Source: Pseudomonas sp. RIT-562
GTDB taxonomy: Bacteria; Pseudomonadota; Gammaproteobacteria; Pseudomonadales; Pseudomonadaceae
Reading direction: 5' to 3'
Assembly (NCBI RefSeq): GCF_026241895.1
Contig: NZ_JAPJIV010000026.1
Coordinates: 1 to 64,000, forward strand
Length of the DNA stretch: 64,000 nt
The translations under genes and the position numbers were made by a program. Below are positions 1 to 8,633 of this stretch, in pieces. Below the pieces are notes generated by a model, which saw nothing but the letters and a program-made list of their open reading frames with translations, was not told the DNA's origin and did not search any database. Position 1 is the first letter of the stretch; each line of letters begins with the position of its first letter.

Positions 1-11
1 GCGTTCATCGC

Positions 12-83
12 TCAGGCGAAGTCGGTGACGATCACGGCGTGCACGTCGGCGGCGAACCAGGTGATGACAAAAGGTCCTGACTA
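12..83 (-). pseudogene. possible 3' remnant of a coding region at the window edge
   Basis: Read leftward, this stretch ends in TGA and encodes a C-terminus with almost every third codon position G or C (ending WFAADVHAVIVTDFA), which is typical of coding DNA in this genome. An in-frame TAG lies only about 22 codons upstream, just before a REP element, so it cannot be a complete gene. The forward strand is also open from base 1 to a TAG at 82-84 (28 codons, ending VMTKGPD), so a rightward gene entering the window cannot be excluded. Product unknown either way. Confidence 0.25.
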
Positions 84-94
84 GCAACTACCCT

Positions 95-160
95 GTAGGA
101 GCCTGGCTTGCCAGCGATGCCGCCCGCAAGATCGCCATCGCCGGCAAGCCGGGCTCCTAC
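95..160. repeat. 66-bp REP palindrome
   Basis: Imperfect palindrome running from GTAGGAGCC to GGCTCCTAC, with GGCTTGCC and GGCAAGCC inner arms. The same 66-bp length recurs at 2376, 2483, 53334, 60016 and 60122. It lies downstream of the LysR gene that ends at 232. Confidence 0.85.
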
Positions 161-231
161 GGATTTGTGGCAAACCCCAATCCCCCATACACCCCGACCA
201 TTTTGGGGGCGCTTCCTCAGCATCGTGGATC

Positions 232-1131
232 TCAGGCCGGCGGCCCTTCAGCCCCCTCCAACCGCTCGCGCAAAAACTCGATCAACGCCTGCACCGGCCT
301 CGAACCCTGGCGATGCTGCGGGTACACCGCCGACAACAGCAACGGCTCAGGCCGGAACTCATCCAGCACCGGCACCAGCCTGCCCTCTTTTAATGCCGCT
401 CCCACGATGAAAGTCGGTAGATAGGTGATGCCCATCCCGGCAACCGCCGCATCCCTGAGCAACTCGCCGTTGTTGACCCGCATGCGCCCGGTAACCTGGA
501 CGGCCAAAGGCTTGCCCACACCCTCGAAGCGCCATTGCACCTGGCGGCCGTGGCCGTATGGCAGGCAATCATGCACATGCAGGTCTTCCGGTTTGCGCGG
601 CGTGCCGCGCTCGGCCAGGTACTCAGGGCTGGCGCAATACACGCGCTGGATTGCGGCGATGCGCCGGGCGATCAGCGTCGAGTCTTCCAGGATCCCGATG
701 CGCAACGCCAGGTCGTAACCCTCGCTGAGCAAGTCCACCGGCCGGTCGCTCAGGTCCACCTCCACCGTGACGTCCCGGTAGCGCTGCAGGAATAGCGGCA
801 GCAAGCACCCCAGGTGTGCCAGGGCGAAAGACAACGGCGCACTCACGCGGATGGTGCCGCGCGGCTCCGTGGTCTGGCCGGCGATGCCCTGCTCCACCTG
901 TTCGACTTCACCGAGCAGGCGCAGGGCCGACTCGTAGTAACTCTGCCCCAGGGGCGTGACGTCCAGGCGCCGGGTCGAGCGGTTGAGCAGCCGTACGCCC
1001 AGGCGCTCTTCCAGTTGCATCAACCGACGGCTGACGAACTGCTTGGACAGCCCCAACTGATCGGCCGCAGCAGTGAAGCTGCCGGAGTCCATGACCTGGC
1101 AGAAAATCCGCATATCTTCAAAAGGGTTCAT
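232..1131 (-). CDS. LysR-family transcriptional regulator
   Basis: A 299-residue LysR protein, the usual length of the family. The N-terminal winged helix-turn-helix (about residues 5-62) contains GSFTAAADQLGLSKQFVSRR. The rest is the periplasmic-binding-like effector domain with the usual start PRGTIRVSAPLSFA. The start was taken at the ATG at 1131 because AGGAAG lies just upstream on this strand; an upstream in-frame extension to 1188 has no family similarity. It is divergent from the secreted esterase at 1334, and LysR regulators often control the divergent gene, so that gene is the likely target. The effector cannot be read from the sequence. Confidence 0.93.
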   Translation of the reverse strand: MNPFEDMRIFCQVMDSGSFTAAADQLGLSKQFVSRRLMQLEERLGVRLLNRSTRRLDVTPLGQSYYESALRLLGEVEQVEQGIAGQTTEPRGTIRVSAPLSFALAHLGCLLPLFLQRYRDVTVEVDLSDRPVDLLSEGYDLALRIGILEDSTLIARRIAAIQRVYCASPEYLAERGTPRKPEDLHVHDCLPYGHGRQVQWRFEGVGKPLAVQVTGRMRVNNGELLRDAAVAGMGITYLPTFIVGAALKEGRLVPVLDEFRPEPLLLSAVYPQHRQGSRPVQALIEFLRERLEGAEGPPA

Positions 1132-1216
1132 TGTCACTTCCTGGTTGACAGTCAAACACTTTATAGCCGCTTTTTCCCTTCCTGACACCCTATTAATCTA
1201 TGTTCACACCAGACAT

Positions 1217-1300
1217 GTAGGAGCTGCTGGCGGCTGCGATCTTTTGACTCAAGGTCGTGCAACACCAGATCAAAAGATCGCAGCCTTCGGCAGCTCCTAC
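1217..1300. repeat. inverted repeat, GTAGGAGCTG / GATCAAAAGATCGCAG class
   Basis: Two arms, GTAGGAGCTGCTGGCGGCTG and its near-complement ending CGGCAGCTCCTAC, both also containing GATCTTTTGA or TCAAAAGATC. It occupies the intergenic space between the divergent LysR and esterase genes. The right-arm sequence TCAAAAGATCGCAGCC is the same sequence that bounds the 414-bp tandem repeats at 18102-18970. Confidence 0.8.
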
Positions 1301-1333
1301 GGACCGCATCTCCCAACGAAAAGGAATTATTTG

Positions 1334-2353
1334 ATGAACATCGTCACCAAGACCCTGACCGCTTCTCTCCTCGCCCTCGCTGTCGGTAACGCCTTCGCGG
1401 CGGGCAGCCCAGGTGTTGAGCACAACACCCAGGCATTTCTCGAAGCCCTCGCGGCAGGTGGTGGCAAACCGCTTGAGCAGTTGAGCCCCAAGGATGCACG
1501 GGCGGTCCTGACCGGAGCGCAGAACTCGGTGAAGGTCGACTTGTCGGGCGTCGCGGTCAGCGACCGGGCCATCAAGGTCGATGGGCAGACCATCAACCTG
1601 AAGATCGTGCGTCCGGCCAAGGTTAAAGGTGAGTTGCCGGTGTTCATGTTCTTCCACGGTGGCGGTTGGGTCCTGGGGGATTATCCGACTCACCAGCGAC
1701 TGATCCGTGACCTGGTGGTGGGCTCCGGCGCCGTTGCGGTGTATGTCGACTACACGCCGTCCCCGGAAGCGCACTACCCGACTGCGATCAATCAGGCCTA
1801 CGCTGCGACCCGTTGGGTCGCCGAGCACGGCAAGGAGATCGGCGTCGATGGCAAGCGCCTCGCCGTGGCGGGCAACAGCGTCGGCGGCAACATGGCGGCG
1901 GTCGTCGCCTTGATGGCCAAGGAACAGCAAACCCCGGCCCTGCGCTTCCAGTTGCTGATGTGGCCGGTGACCAACGCCGCCTTCGACAGCGGTTCATACC
2001 AGCAATTTGCCGAGGGCCACTTCCTGACCAAGGGCATGATGAACTGGTTCTGGGACAGCTACACCACCAACCCCACCGAGCGCGCGCAGATCCACGCCTC
2101 GCCATTGCAGGCCAGCGCCGAACAGCTCAAGGGTTTGCCCGCCGCACTGGTCCAGACCGCCGAGTTCGACGTGCTGCGCGACGAAGGTGAAGCCTACGCC
2201 CGTCACCTGGACGCGGCCGGGGTGCCGGTCACGGCGGTGCGCTACAACGGGATGATCCATGACTTCGGGCTGCTGAACCCGCTCAGCCAGATTCCGGAGG
2301 TACAGGCGGCAGTACGGCAGGCGGCGCTGGAATTGAAGACTCATTTGAATTGA
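1334..2353 (+). CDS. secreted alpha/beta hydrolase (acetyl-esterase/HSL family)
   Basis: A 339-residue hydrolase. The first 22 residues look like a Sec signal peptide (charged start, LTASLLALAV core, cleavage after NAFA), so it should act in the periplasm or outside the cell. Hormone-sensitive-lipase hallmarks are present: the oxyanion-hole motif HGGGW, the nucleophile elbow GNSVGG with Ser as nucleophile, an Asp in AEFDVLRDEG and a His in MIHDFG. The ATG at 1334 was chosen because it begins the signal peptide and follows AAGGAATT. It should hydrolyse short acyl or carbohydrate esters; the substrate is unknown. It is divergent from the LysR gene, its likely regulator. Confidence 0.9.
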   Translation: MNIVTKTLTASLLALAVGNAFAAGSPGVEHNTQAFLEALAAGGGKPLEQLSPKDARAVLTGAQNSVKVDLSGVAVSDRAIKVDGQTINLKIVRPAKVKGELPVFMFFHGGGWVLGDYPTHQRLIRDLVVGSGAVAVYVDYTPSPEAHYPTAINQAYAATRWVAEHGKEIGVDGKRLAVAGNSVGGNMAAVVALMAKEQQTPALRFQLLMWPVTNAAFDSGSYQQFAEGHFLTKGMMNWFWDSYTTNPTERAQIHASPLQASAEQLKGLPAALVQTAEFDVLRDEGEAYARHLDAAGVPVTAVRYNGMIHDFGLLNPLSQIPEVQAAVRQAALELKTHLN

Positions 2354-2375
2354 GGATGCGCCACCTGCGCTTTTC

Positions 2376-2441
2376 GTAGGAGTCCGGCTTGCCGGCGATA
2401 GCGGTCTGGAATACGCCATCGCCGGCAAGCCGGGCTCCTAC
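2376..2441. repeat. 66-bp REP palindrome
   Basis: GTAGGAGTCC...GGCTCCTAC palindrome, first of a pair between the esterase and the MscS gene. It is separated by 41 bp from the second copy. Confidence 0.85.
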
Positions 2442-2482
2442 GGATTTGTGGCAATCCCTATCCCGCATACACCCCAATCCCT

Positions 2483-2548
2483 GTAGGAGCCTGGCTTGCC
2501 AGCGATGACGTCCTAGAAATCGCCATCGCCGGCAAGCCGGGCTCCTAC
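2483..2548. repeat. 66-bp REP palindrome
   Basis: Second copy of the pair, GTAGGAGCC...GGCTCCTAC, in the same orientation as the first with a start-to-start distance of 107 bp. The pair at 60016 and 60122 has nearly the same spacing (106 bp). Confidence 0.85.
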
Positions 2549-2591
2549 GAAAGCGGTTTTGCGTTATCAGTCCAGCCATCCGGAGTTCTCC

Positions 2592-4025
2592 ATGTCTTTT
2601 GTCCTCGCCCACCTGCTGTCGTTGAGCGCCTTGCTGCTGGTGATCGACACCCTGCTCTGGCACCTCGCGCCGTTCCAGCATCGCGTGGTTCGTGTCGCTG
2701 TGCGCCTGGGGTTGTTCCTGGGGTTCAGCGCGCTGATCATCAACGCTGGCGTCAGCCCGTTGCAGGCGCCGCAGTTTGCCGACGATCGCGTGACGCAGTT
2801 GGGCGCGACGGCGCTGGGGATTCTCTGGTGGCTGTATGCGGCGCGAGTACTCACCGAGGTTATTGGCCTGGTCCTGGTGCGGCGCATCGGGCACAGCGGC
2901 CGGTTGCTGCAGGACGTGATTGGCGCCCTGGTGTTCCTGATCGCCATCGTCGCTGCGGCGGGCTACGTGCTGGAGCTGCCGGTCAAAGGTTTGCTGGCGA
3001 CCTCCGGGGTGGTGGCGATCGTCGTCGGCCTGGCGTTGCAAAGCACGTTGAGCGACGTGTTCTCCGGGATCGTGCTCAACACCACCAAGCCTTATCAGGT
3101 GGATGACTGGATCATGATCGACGGAGTCGAAGGCAAGGTCCTCGACATCGACTGGCGCGCCACGCATATGTTGACCAGTGCCGGCAGTACGGCGGTGGTG
3201 CCGAACTCGGTGGCGGCCAAGGCAAAAATCGTCAACCTGAGTCGGCCGAGCAACATGCACGGTGTATCGATCAGCATCCAGGTGCCCAATCACATCCGTC
3301 CGCGCCGCGTGCTGGATGCCCTGGATCGCACCCTGCAAGGCAGCTGCAGCCTGCTGCTCAATCCGGCGCCGAAAGCCGTGCTCAAGGAAGCCGGGGAAAC
3401 CATGTCGGAGTACGTGGCCAGCGGCTTCATTGCCGAGCTGGGCAAGAAGAGTGAAGTGCGCAACCAGTTGTTTGACCTGGCGCATCGGCACCTGGAAGCG
3501 GCCGGGATTTCCCGCCACCCCGACGGCGTCATCGAACCCACCACCCGCGCCCGTGCATTGCTGGATGAAGTCAAAGTATTCCGCTCCCTGAGTGAAGAGG
3601 AACGCGACGCAATGGCTCGCTCGATGGTTGCGCAGCAATACGCTGCAGGCCAGGTGGTGCTGGAATTGGGCGATGTGCCGGATAGCCTGATGGTGATCGC
3701 CACCGGAGTGGTCAGCGCCAGCGTGCCTGATGGTGCCGGGCAAACCGAAGCTGGGCGCATGGGCCCGAGCGAGGTGATGGGCGAGCAGAGCATTCTCACG
3801 GATACACCGTCCCAGGCCACGTTTACCACGTTGACCTCGTGCATCATTTACCGCATCGACAAGTCCCTGGCCCGCCAGTGCATGGAGGAGCGTGTGGAAG
3901 TGGGTCGGGCGTTGAATAAACTGCAGGCGGTGCGGCAGCAGAACAGTCGATTGGCGCTGATGGCCAAGCCGCTGCCGATGAAGAAAGGTGGGTTTTTGGG
4001 CTGGCTGCAAAAACGTCAAAGCTGA
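2592..4025 (+). CDS. MscS-type mechanosensitive channel with C-terminal cyclic-nucleotide-binding domain
   Basis: A 477-residue inner-membrane protein. About four hydrophobic segments in the first 150 residues lead to the MscS pore-lining helix and beta domain (SGVVAIVVGLALQSTLSDVF, then PYQVDDWIMIDGVEGKV). From about residue 330 the protein becomes a Crp-like cyclic-nucleotide-binding fold (FRSLSEEERDAMARSM, LGDVPDSLMVIATG, MGEQSILTDTPS). Single MscS domains are about 290 residues, so the extra 150 belong to the ligand domain. Gating by membrane tension modulated by a nucleotide is the family expectation; binding of cAMP or cGMP here is inferred. The ATG at 2592 follows a GGAG site; upstream codons in frame look non-coding. 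Confidence 0.9.
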   Translation: MSFVLAHLLSLSALLLVIDTLLWHLAPFQHRVVRVAVRLGLFLGFSALIINAGVSPLQAPQFADDRVTQLGATALGILWWLYAARVLTEVIGLVLVRRIGHSGRLLQDVIGALVFLIAIVAAAGYVLELPVKGLLATSGVVAIVVGLALQSTLSDVFSGIVLNTTKPYQVDDWIMIDGVEGKVLDIDWRATHMLTSAGSTAVVPNSVAAKAKIVNLSRPSNMHGVSISIQVPNHIRPRRVLDALDRTLQGSCSLLLNPAPKAVLKEAGETMSEYVASGFIAELGKKSEVRNQLFDLAHRHLEAAGISRHPDGVIEPTTRARALLDEVKVFRSLSEEERDAMARSMVAQQYAAGQVVLELGDVPDSLMVIATGVVSASVPDGAGQTEAGRMGPSEVMGEQSILTDTPSQATFTTLTSCIIYRIDKSLARQCMEERVEVGRALNKLQAVRQQNSRLALMAKPLPMKKGGFLGWLQKRQS

Positions 4026-4036
4026 AGCAAGACATT

Positions 4037-4124
4037 GTGGGAGCGGGCTTGCTCGCGAAGGCGCCGGCACAGACACTTCATGAGTGACTGATCCAGCGCT
4101 TTCGCGAGCAAGCCCGCTCCCACA
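4037..4124. repeat. inverted repeat, GTGGGAGCGGGCTTGCTCGC class
   Basis: Perfect outer arms of about 24 bp (GTGGGAGCGGGCTTGCTCGC and complement) around a short variable centre, lying between the convergent MscS gene and YcaC gene. It may serve both as a transcription stop for the two genes and as a REP-type repeat. Confidence 0.8.
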
Positions 4125-4149
4125 GGTTATGGGTGTTGGCCGGAAAGGC

Positions 4150-4776
4150 TTATTTCGAGCTCAGCACCGAGTAGCTGTTCATCAGGTTGCGATAGTTTGG
4201 AATACGCGGCGACAGCAGGTTGGCCAGGCCTTCCATGTCGTTGCGCCAGTCGCCCTGCAGCTCGCAGGCCACCGAGAACCAGTTGACCAGCTGCGCGCCA
4301 GCCGCAGCCATGCGCGCCCAGGCGGCTTGTTGCACGGTTTCGTTGAAGGTGCCGGATGCATCGGTCACCACAAACACTTCGAAGCCTTCAGCCAGCGCCG
4401 AGAGCGTCGGGAAGGTCACGCAGACGTCGGTCACGACGCCGGCGATGATCAGTTGCTTGCGCCCGGTGGCCTTGACCGCCTTGACGAAATCTTCGTTGTC
4501 CCAGGCGTTGATCTGGCCAGGGCGAGGAATGTACGGCGCGTCCGGGAACTGCTCCTTGAGCTCCGGAACCATCGGGCCGTTAGGACCGTTTTCGAAGCTG
4601 GTGGTGAGGATGGTCGGCAGTTTGAAGAACTTGGCCACGTCGCCCAGGGCCAGCACGTTGTTCTTGAATTCGTTCGGCGAGAAATCCTGGACCAGCGAGA
4701 TCAGGCCGGTCTGGTGGTCGACCAGCAGCACCACGGCTTCATCTTTGTTCAGGCGCTTGTACGGAACATTGCTCAT
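4150..4776 (-). CDS. ycaC: YcaC-type isochorismatase-family hydrolase
   Basis: A 208-residue cysteine hydrolase that follows E. coli YcaC closely over its whole length as I recall that sequence (RPGQINAWDNEDFVKAVKAT, FVVTDASGTFNE, WRNDMEGL). The catalytic Asp20 (LLVDHQTG) and Cys119 (GVVTDVCV) are present. YcaC forms large ring-shaped oligomers and its physiological substrate is not established. It is the last gene of a leftward group with the amidohydrolase and the ABM-domain protein, separated from the former by 67 bp, so it may handle an amide or related product of that enzyme; this is inference. All catalytic residues are intact, unlike the isochorismatase-fold protein at 57353. Confidence 0.9.
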   Translation of the reverse strand: MSNVPYKRLNKDEAVVLLVDHQTGLISLVQDFSPNEFKNNVLALGDVAKFFKLPTILTTSFENGPNGPMVPELKEQFPDAPYIPRPGQINAWDNEDFVKAVKATGRKQLIIAGVVTDVCVTFPTLSALAEGFEVFVVTDASGTFNETVQQAAWARMAAAGAQLVNWFSVACELQGDWRNDMEGLANLLSPRIPNYRNLMNSYSVLSSK

Positions 4777-4843
4777 GTGAAACTCCTCGTTGGATGGGTA
4801 TTACGTGCCGCGCCGACCTGGGGCCGGCGCGATCGGAAAGTGC

Positions 4844-6682
4844 TCAGAAAGCGAAACACGAGCAGCCAAAGGCGCCCCAGAAACCGGCAAAATCACTGAC
4901 CGGCGCGTTCGACAAGCGCGCTCGATCGTGGCTGTGGGCATGCACGCCGCAAGGCCCGCTGCAATGATGGACCTGGGCCTGGACCGTTGAAGTCGGGCGC
5001 CAGTGGCCGGGGACTTTCACCACCGGTGACCAGTCCGGCAGTACCGGCACGCTGGCCGGCCCGAGTTTTTCGAAGTCACCGGCGGCATACACCACCTTGC
5101 CACCGACCACGGTCAACACCGACTCGATCCACTTGATGGCTTCTTCATCGACGTTGAAAAAATCTGCGCTCAGGGCGGCCAGGTCGGCTTGCTGACCGAC
5201 CTTGATCATGCCTTTCTTGCCCTGTTCGGAGGAGAACCAGGCGCTGCCGTGGGTGAACAGTTCCAGCGCGGTCTGCCGCGAGAGCCCTTCGCTGTGCAGC
5301 TCCAGGCCACCGACGGTGCGACCGCTGACCATCCAGTACAGGGAAGTCCACGGGTTGTAGCTGGACACCCGCGTGGCATCGGTGCCAGCGCCGACCGGCA
5401 CGCCTTCGGCCAGCATGCGCTTGATCGGCGGCGTGGCCTCGGCCGCCTTGGCGCCGTAACGCTCGACGAAATACTCGCCCTGGAACGCCATGCGATCCTG
5501 GATCGCGATACCACCGCCCAGCGCCCTCACCCGCTCGATGTTGTGCGGGGTGATCGTTTCAGCGTGATCGAAGAACCACGGCAAGCCGTTGAACGGGATG
5601 TCGCGGTTGACCTTCTCGAACACGTCGAGCATGCGGCTGATGGATTCGTTGTAGGTGGCGTGCAGGCGGAACGGCCAGCGTTGCTCGACGAGGTGGCGCA
5701 CCACCGGTTCGAGTTCATCTTCCATGGTCTGCGGCAGGTCCGGACGCGGTTCGAGGAAGTCTTCGAAATCCGCCGCCGAGAACACCAGCATCTCCCCGGC
5801 GCCGTTGTGCCGCAGGAAGTCGTCGCCCTGGTGCAGGGTCACGCTGCTGGTCCAGTTCTTGAAGTCGCTGAGCTCTTCCTTGGGCTTCTGGGTGAACAGG
5901 TTGTAGGCGATGCGAATGGTCAACTGCTGGTCCTTGGCCAGCTGCTCGATCACTTCATAGTCGTCCGGGTAATTCTGGAAACCGCCACCGGCATCGATCG
6001 CGCTGGTCAGGCCCAGGCGATTGAGCTCGCGCATGAACTGGCGGGTCGAGTTGACCTGATACTCCAGCGGCAACTTCGGCCCCTTGGCCAGGGTCGAGTA
6101 CAGAATCATCGCGTTGGGACGTGCCACCAGCATGCCGGTCGGCTCGCCGTTGGCATCCCGGACAATCTCGCCGCCTGGCGGGTTCGGGGTGTTACGGGTG
6201 TAGCCCGCCACTCGCAGGGCGGCACGGTTGAGCAAGGCGCGGTCGTACAGGTGCAGCACGAACACCGGGGTATCCGGCGCGGCCTGGTTGAGTTCTTCCA
6301 GGGTCGGCATGCGCTTCTCGGCGAACTGGAATTCGTTCCAGCCACCCACCACCCGCACCCATTGCGGGGTCGGCGTACGGTCGGCCTGTTCCTTGAGCAT
6401 GCGCAGGGCATCGGCCACCGACGGCACGCCCTCCCAGCGCAGCTCGAGGTTGTAGTTCAGGCCGCCACGGATCAGGTGCAGGTGCGAGTCGTTGAGCCCC
6501 GGTATGACGCAGCGGCCCTTGAGGTCGATGACCTGGGTATGCGCACCGCGCAGGGCCATGGCCTGGGCATCGGTGCCGACGGCGATGAAACGGCCTTCGC
6601 TGACGGCCACCGCACTGGCGCGCGGGTTCTCCCGGTCGACGGTATGAAATTGGCCGTTGAACAGAATCAGATCGGCGTTCAT
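4844..6682 (-). CDS. amidohydrolase family protein (YtcJ-like)
   Basis: A 612-residue metal-dependent hydrolase of the amidohydrolase superfamily, YtcJ/EXE-type. It has the N-terminal composite beta domain (ADLILFNGQFHTVDRE), the metal-binding HxH in IPGLNDSHLHLIRGG, and further ligands in the C-terminal half (WFFDHAETITPHN, VPVGAGTDATRVSSYNPW). Such enzymes open C-N bonds in amides or ureides; the substrate is unknown. Its ATG overlaps the stop of the upstream ABM-domain gene (ATGA at 6679-6682), indicating translational coupling, and AAGGA lies upstream. The last ~30 residues are Cys- and His-rich (HHCSGPCGVHAHSHDRA), which is unusual for the family. Confidence 0.9.
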   Translation of the reverse strand: MNADLILFNGQFHTVDRENPRASAVAVSEGRFIAVGTDAQAMALRGAHTQVIDLKGRCVIPGLNDSHLHLIRGGLNYNLELRWEGVPSVADALRMLKEQADRTPTPQWVRVVGGWNEFQFAEKRMPTLEELNQAAPDTPVFVLHLYDRALLNRAALRVAGYTRNTPNPPGGEIVRDANGEPTGMLVARPNAMILYSTLAKGPKLPLEYQVNSTRQFMRELNRLGLTSAIDAGGGFQNYPDDYEVIEQLAKDQQLTIRIAYNLFTQKPKEELSDFKNWTSSVTLHQGDDFLRHNGAGEMLVFSAADFEDFLEPRPDLPQTMEDELEPVVRHLVEQRWPFRLHATYNESISRMLDVFEKVNRDIPFNGLPWFFDHAETITPHNIERVRALGGGIAIQDRMAFQGEYFVERYGAKAAEATPPIKRMLAEGVPVGAGTDATRVSSYNPWTSLYWMVSGRTVGGLELHSEGLSRQTALELFTHGSAWFSSEQGKKGMIKVGQQADLAALSADFFNVDEEAIKWIESVLTVVGGKVVYAAGDFEKLGPASVPVLPDWSPVVKVPGHWRPTSTVQAQVHHCSGPCGVHAHSHDRARLSNAPVSDFAGFWGAFGCSCFAF

Positions 6683-7302
6683 TGGTTTTCCTTGGGCTCA
6701 GAAGTGTGAGACAGCCAGGGCGCGAACAGGCGCGTCGCCATCGGCATGAACAGGTACACCACCGAAACCACGATGGTGAGGGTGATCAGGAACGTTGCCA
6801 CCACGTAATTGGAGAGCAAGGCGTTGAGCTGCAGCAGCGGCCCCCAGAGCAATGGCACCAGCAAGGTGTGCGGCAGAATCACCAGCAACGTCACTACAGC
6901 CTGCTTCCAGCGCGGTGGAGGCGCCGCTTCAGCTTGCGGTGCAAACCAGAATTCGTTGACCGGATTGACTTCGGTCTGGTCGCCGTCGGCGAGCATCGGC
7001 GTGGCTTCGTTGACCAGCGCCAGCCGTTGCGGCGAATCGAGCCAGCGCTGCATGGCGTCCGTGGAGCAGAACCGCAGCACGCAGGTGTACAGGTCGAGGC
7101 CGGCGTTTTTGCCGCGTATCACATCCACGCCCAAGTGCCCATCCTGCTGCCCGGCGATGCTGACGATGTTGCGCAACCAGGCTTCATAGGGCGCTTCGAA
7201 ACCGGCCTTGACCCGGTGCTTGATCACCAGGGTCACGACCTCTTCGAAGCCGCGCGCGGGAGTGTGGGATGGGGTGGGTTGTGCCTGGCGCGGATCGTTC
7301 AT
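6679..7302 (-). CDS. antibiotic-biosynthesis-monooxygenase-domain membrane protein
   Basis: A 207-residue protein. Residues about 20-120 form an ABM-type ferredoxin-like fold (EEVVTLVIKHRVKAGFEAPY, then DLYTCVLRFCSTDAMQRWLD). This is followed by two strongly hydrophobic helices (AVVTLLVILPHTLLVPLLWG and VVATFLITLTIVVSVVYLFM). ABM domains anchored by two C-terminal membrane spans are known in Pseudomonas, but their reaction is uncertain. It is first in the leftward group with the amidohydrolase and YcaC. A LysR gene in the same orientation lies about 270 bp upstream and may regulate the group. Confidence 0.85.
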   Translation of the reverse strand: MNDPRQAQPTPSHTPARGFEEVVTLVIKHRVKAGFEAPYEAWLRNIVSIAGQQDGHLGVDVIRGKNAGLDLYTCVLRFCSTDAMQRWLDSPQRLALVNEATPMLADGDQTEVNPVNEFWFAPQAEAAPPPRWKQAVVTLLVILPHTLLVPLLWGPLLQLNALLSNYVVATFLITLTIVVSVVYLFMPMATRLFAPWLSHTSEPKENQ

Positions 7303-7430
7303 GGACTACCTGCAGGTGGGGAAAACTGCCGGCAGCGCAGTGCCGGGACCTGAAGGTAATAGTGCCGGGAGAATTGGCGAGGGAATTGGATGTATGTGCT
7401 GTTCTGGTTTCCTGGGCTTGGCTGGAGATT

Positions 7431-7529
7431 GCTATCGCGAGCAGGCTCACTCCTACAGGGGATTTGTGGCGGGCGCGGGATATCTGCACCACCCAGGTCA
7501 ACTGTAGGAGTGAGCCTGCTCGCGATAGC
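7431..7529. repeat. long perfect inverted repeat
   Basis: Arms of 28 bp, perfectly complementary (start GCTATCGCGAGCAGGCTCAC; arms 7431-7458 and 7502-7529), separated by 43 bp. It fills the gap 7303-7567 between the LysR stop and the ABM-domain gene. It belongs to the CTCGCGA-containing REP class; I see no gene in this gap. Confidence 0.85.
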
Positions 7530-7567
7530 GGTGGGTCAGGCTGCCTTCGCTCCCACAGAGAGAGTGT

Positions 7568-8488
7568 TTATGCCTCGATGGGCAGTGGCCGCCCCATGAA
7601 GTCGCTGATCCGCGAGCGCAACCAGCGTTCTGCCGGGTCGTTGTCGTGCACCCCGCTCCAGGCCATGGAAAGCTGCGCCGCCTCGATCGGGAATGGCGGG
7701 TCTTCAGCGCGCAGGGCGCAGCCTTCGACCAGTGCGCAGGCCGCGTAATCCGGCACGGTCGCAATCATCTCGGTGCCGGCCAGCAAGGCGCGCAGGCCAC
7801 TGAACTGGGGCACGCCCAGGACCACCCGACGATTGCGCCCGATCTTCGCCAGGTCGAGGTCGATGTTGCCACTCAGGTCACCGGAAAACGAGACCATGGC
7901 ATGGGGCCTTTCGCAGTATTCATCCAGGGTCAGCGTGCCTGGGCGCTTGTCGCCGCGCAGCACCTTGCAGGGAATGTCGCGCAGGGTCTTGCGCTTGGCA
8001 TTGGCGGGCAGGTCCGTGGTGTAGCTGACCCCGACCGAGATTTCGCCGGAGGCCAGCAGCGCCGGCATCAACAGGTAATTCGCCCGCCGTACCACGACGA
8101 TGATCCCCGGTGCTTCCTCGCGCAGTTGCGTCAGCAGTGGCGGGAACAAGCCGAACTCGGCGTCGTCCGACAGGCCGATGCGAAACACATCGCAGCTGGT
8201 CGCCGGGTCGAACTCCTTGGCCCGGCTGACCGCACCGGAGATGGTGTCCATCGCCGGCTGCAGCTCCTTGAGAATCGCCAGTGCCCGGGCGGTGGGTTCC
8301 ATGCCCCGGCCATTGCGCAACAGCAACGGATCGTCGAACAGGTCGCGCAATCTGCCCAGTGCCGCACTGACTGCCGGTTGGCCCATGAACAGTTTTTCTG
8401 CGACGCGAGTCAGGTTCTTTTCGAACATCAAGGCTTCGAAAATCACCAGCAGGTTCATGTCGACTCGGCGCAGATCGTTACGGTTCAT
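7568..8488 (-). CDS. LysR-family transcriptional regulator (NodD-like subgroup)
   Basis: A 306-residue LysR protein of the subgroup that starts with DLRRVDMNLLVIFEAL. The helix-turn-helix is at about residues 10-70 (NLTRVAEKLFMGQPAVSAAL). The chosen ATG at 8488 begins the family-typical N-terminus; a longer reading to 8563 adds 25 unrelated residues. It points away from the AraC gene at 8634, with a 145-bp divergent gap that contains the 21-bp motif at 8561. Possible targets are the ABM-amidohydrolase-YcaC group downstream or the divergent AraC gene. Confidence 0.92.
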   Translation of the reverse strand: MNRNDLRRVDMNLLVIFEALMFEKNLTRVAEKLFMGQPAVSAALGRLRDLFDDPLLLRNGRGMEPTARALAILKELQPAMDTISGAVSRAKEFDPATSCDVFRIGLSDDAEFGLFPPLLTQLREEAPGIIVVVRRANYLLMPALLASGEISVGVSYTTDLPANAKRKTLRDIPCKVLRGDKRPGTLTLDEYCERPHAMVSFSGDLSGNIDLDLAKIGRNRRVVLGVPQFSGLRALLAGTEMIATVPDYAACALVEGCALRAEDPPFPIEAAQLSMAWSGVHDNDPAERWLRSRISDFMGRPLPIEA

Positions 8489-8560
8489 TGGGCACGGTTC
8501 CCTGGTGAGTGAGCTCGCGATTGTGGCTGATTTTTCTCCGGGACGCCCGGAGTAAACACT

Positions 8561-8581
8561 CAATTAACAACGTTTAACTCG
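8561..8581. promoter_or_regulatory. 21-bp motif, left copy of a divided inverted pair
   Basis: CAATTAACAACGTTTAACTC plus G, whose exact reverse complement occurs at 9364-9384. Internally it has TTAA-N6-TTAA symmetry. It sits in the divergent LysR/AraC promoter region, which suggests a shared regulator operator. Confidence 0.5.
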
Positions 8582-8633
8582 CCAGCCAGAGCCTCCCGCC
8601 GAAGAATGCGCTATACCGACCCGGACATTGCCC

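Noticed and set aside
2283..4076. Leftward 597-codon frame
   Set aside because: Antisense to the MscS gene and two REP units; rich in His, Gln and Arg as expected for a shadow frame.
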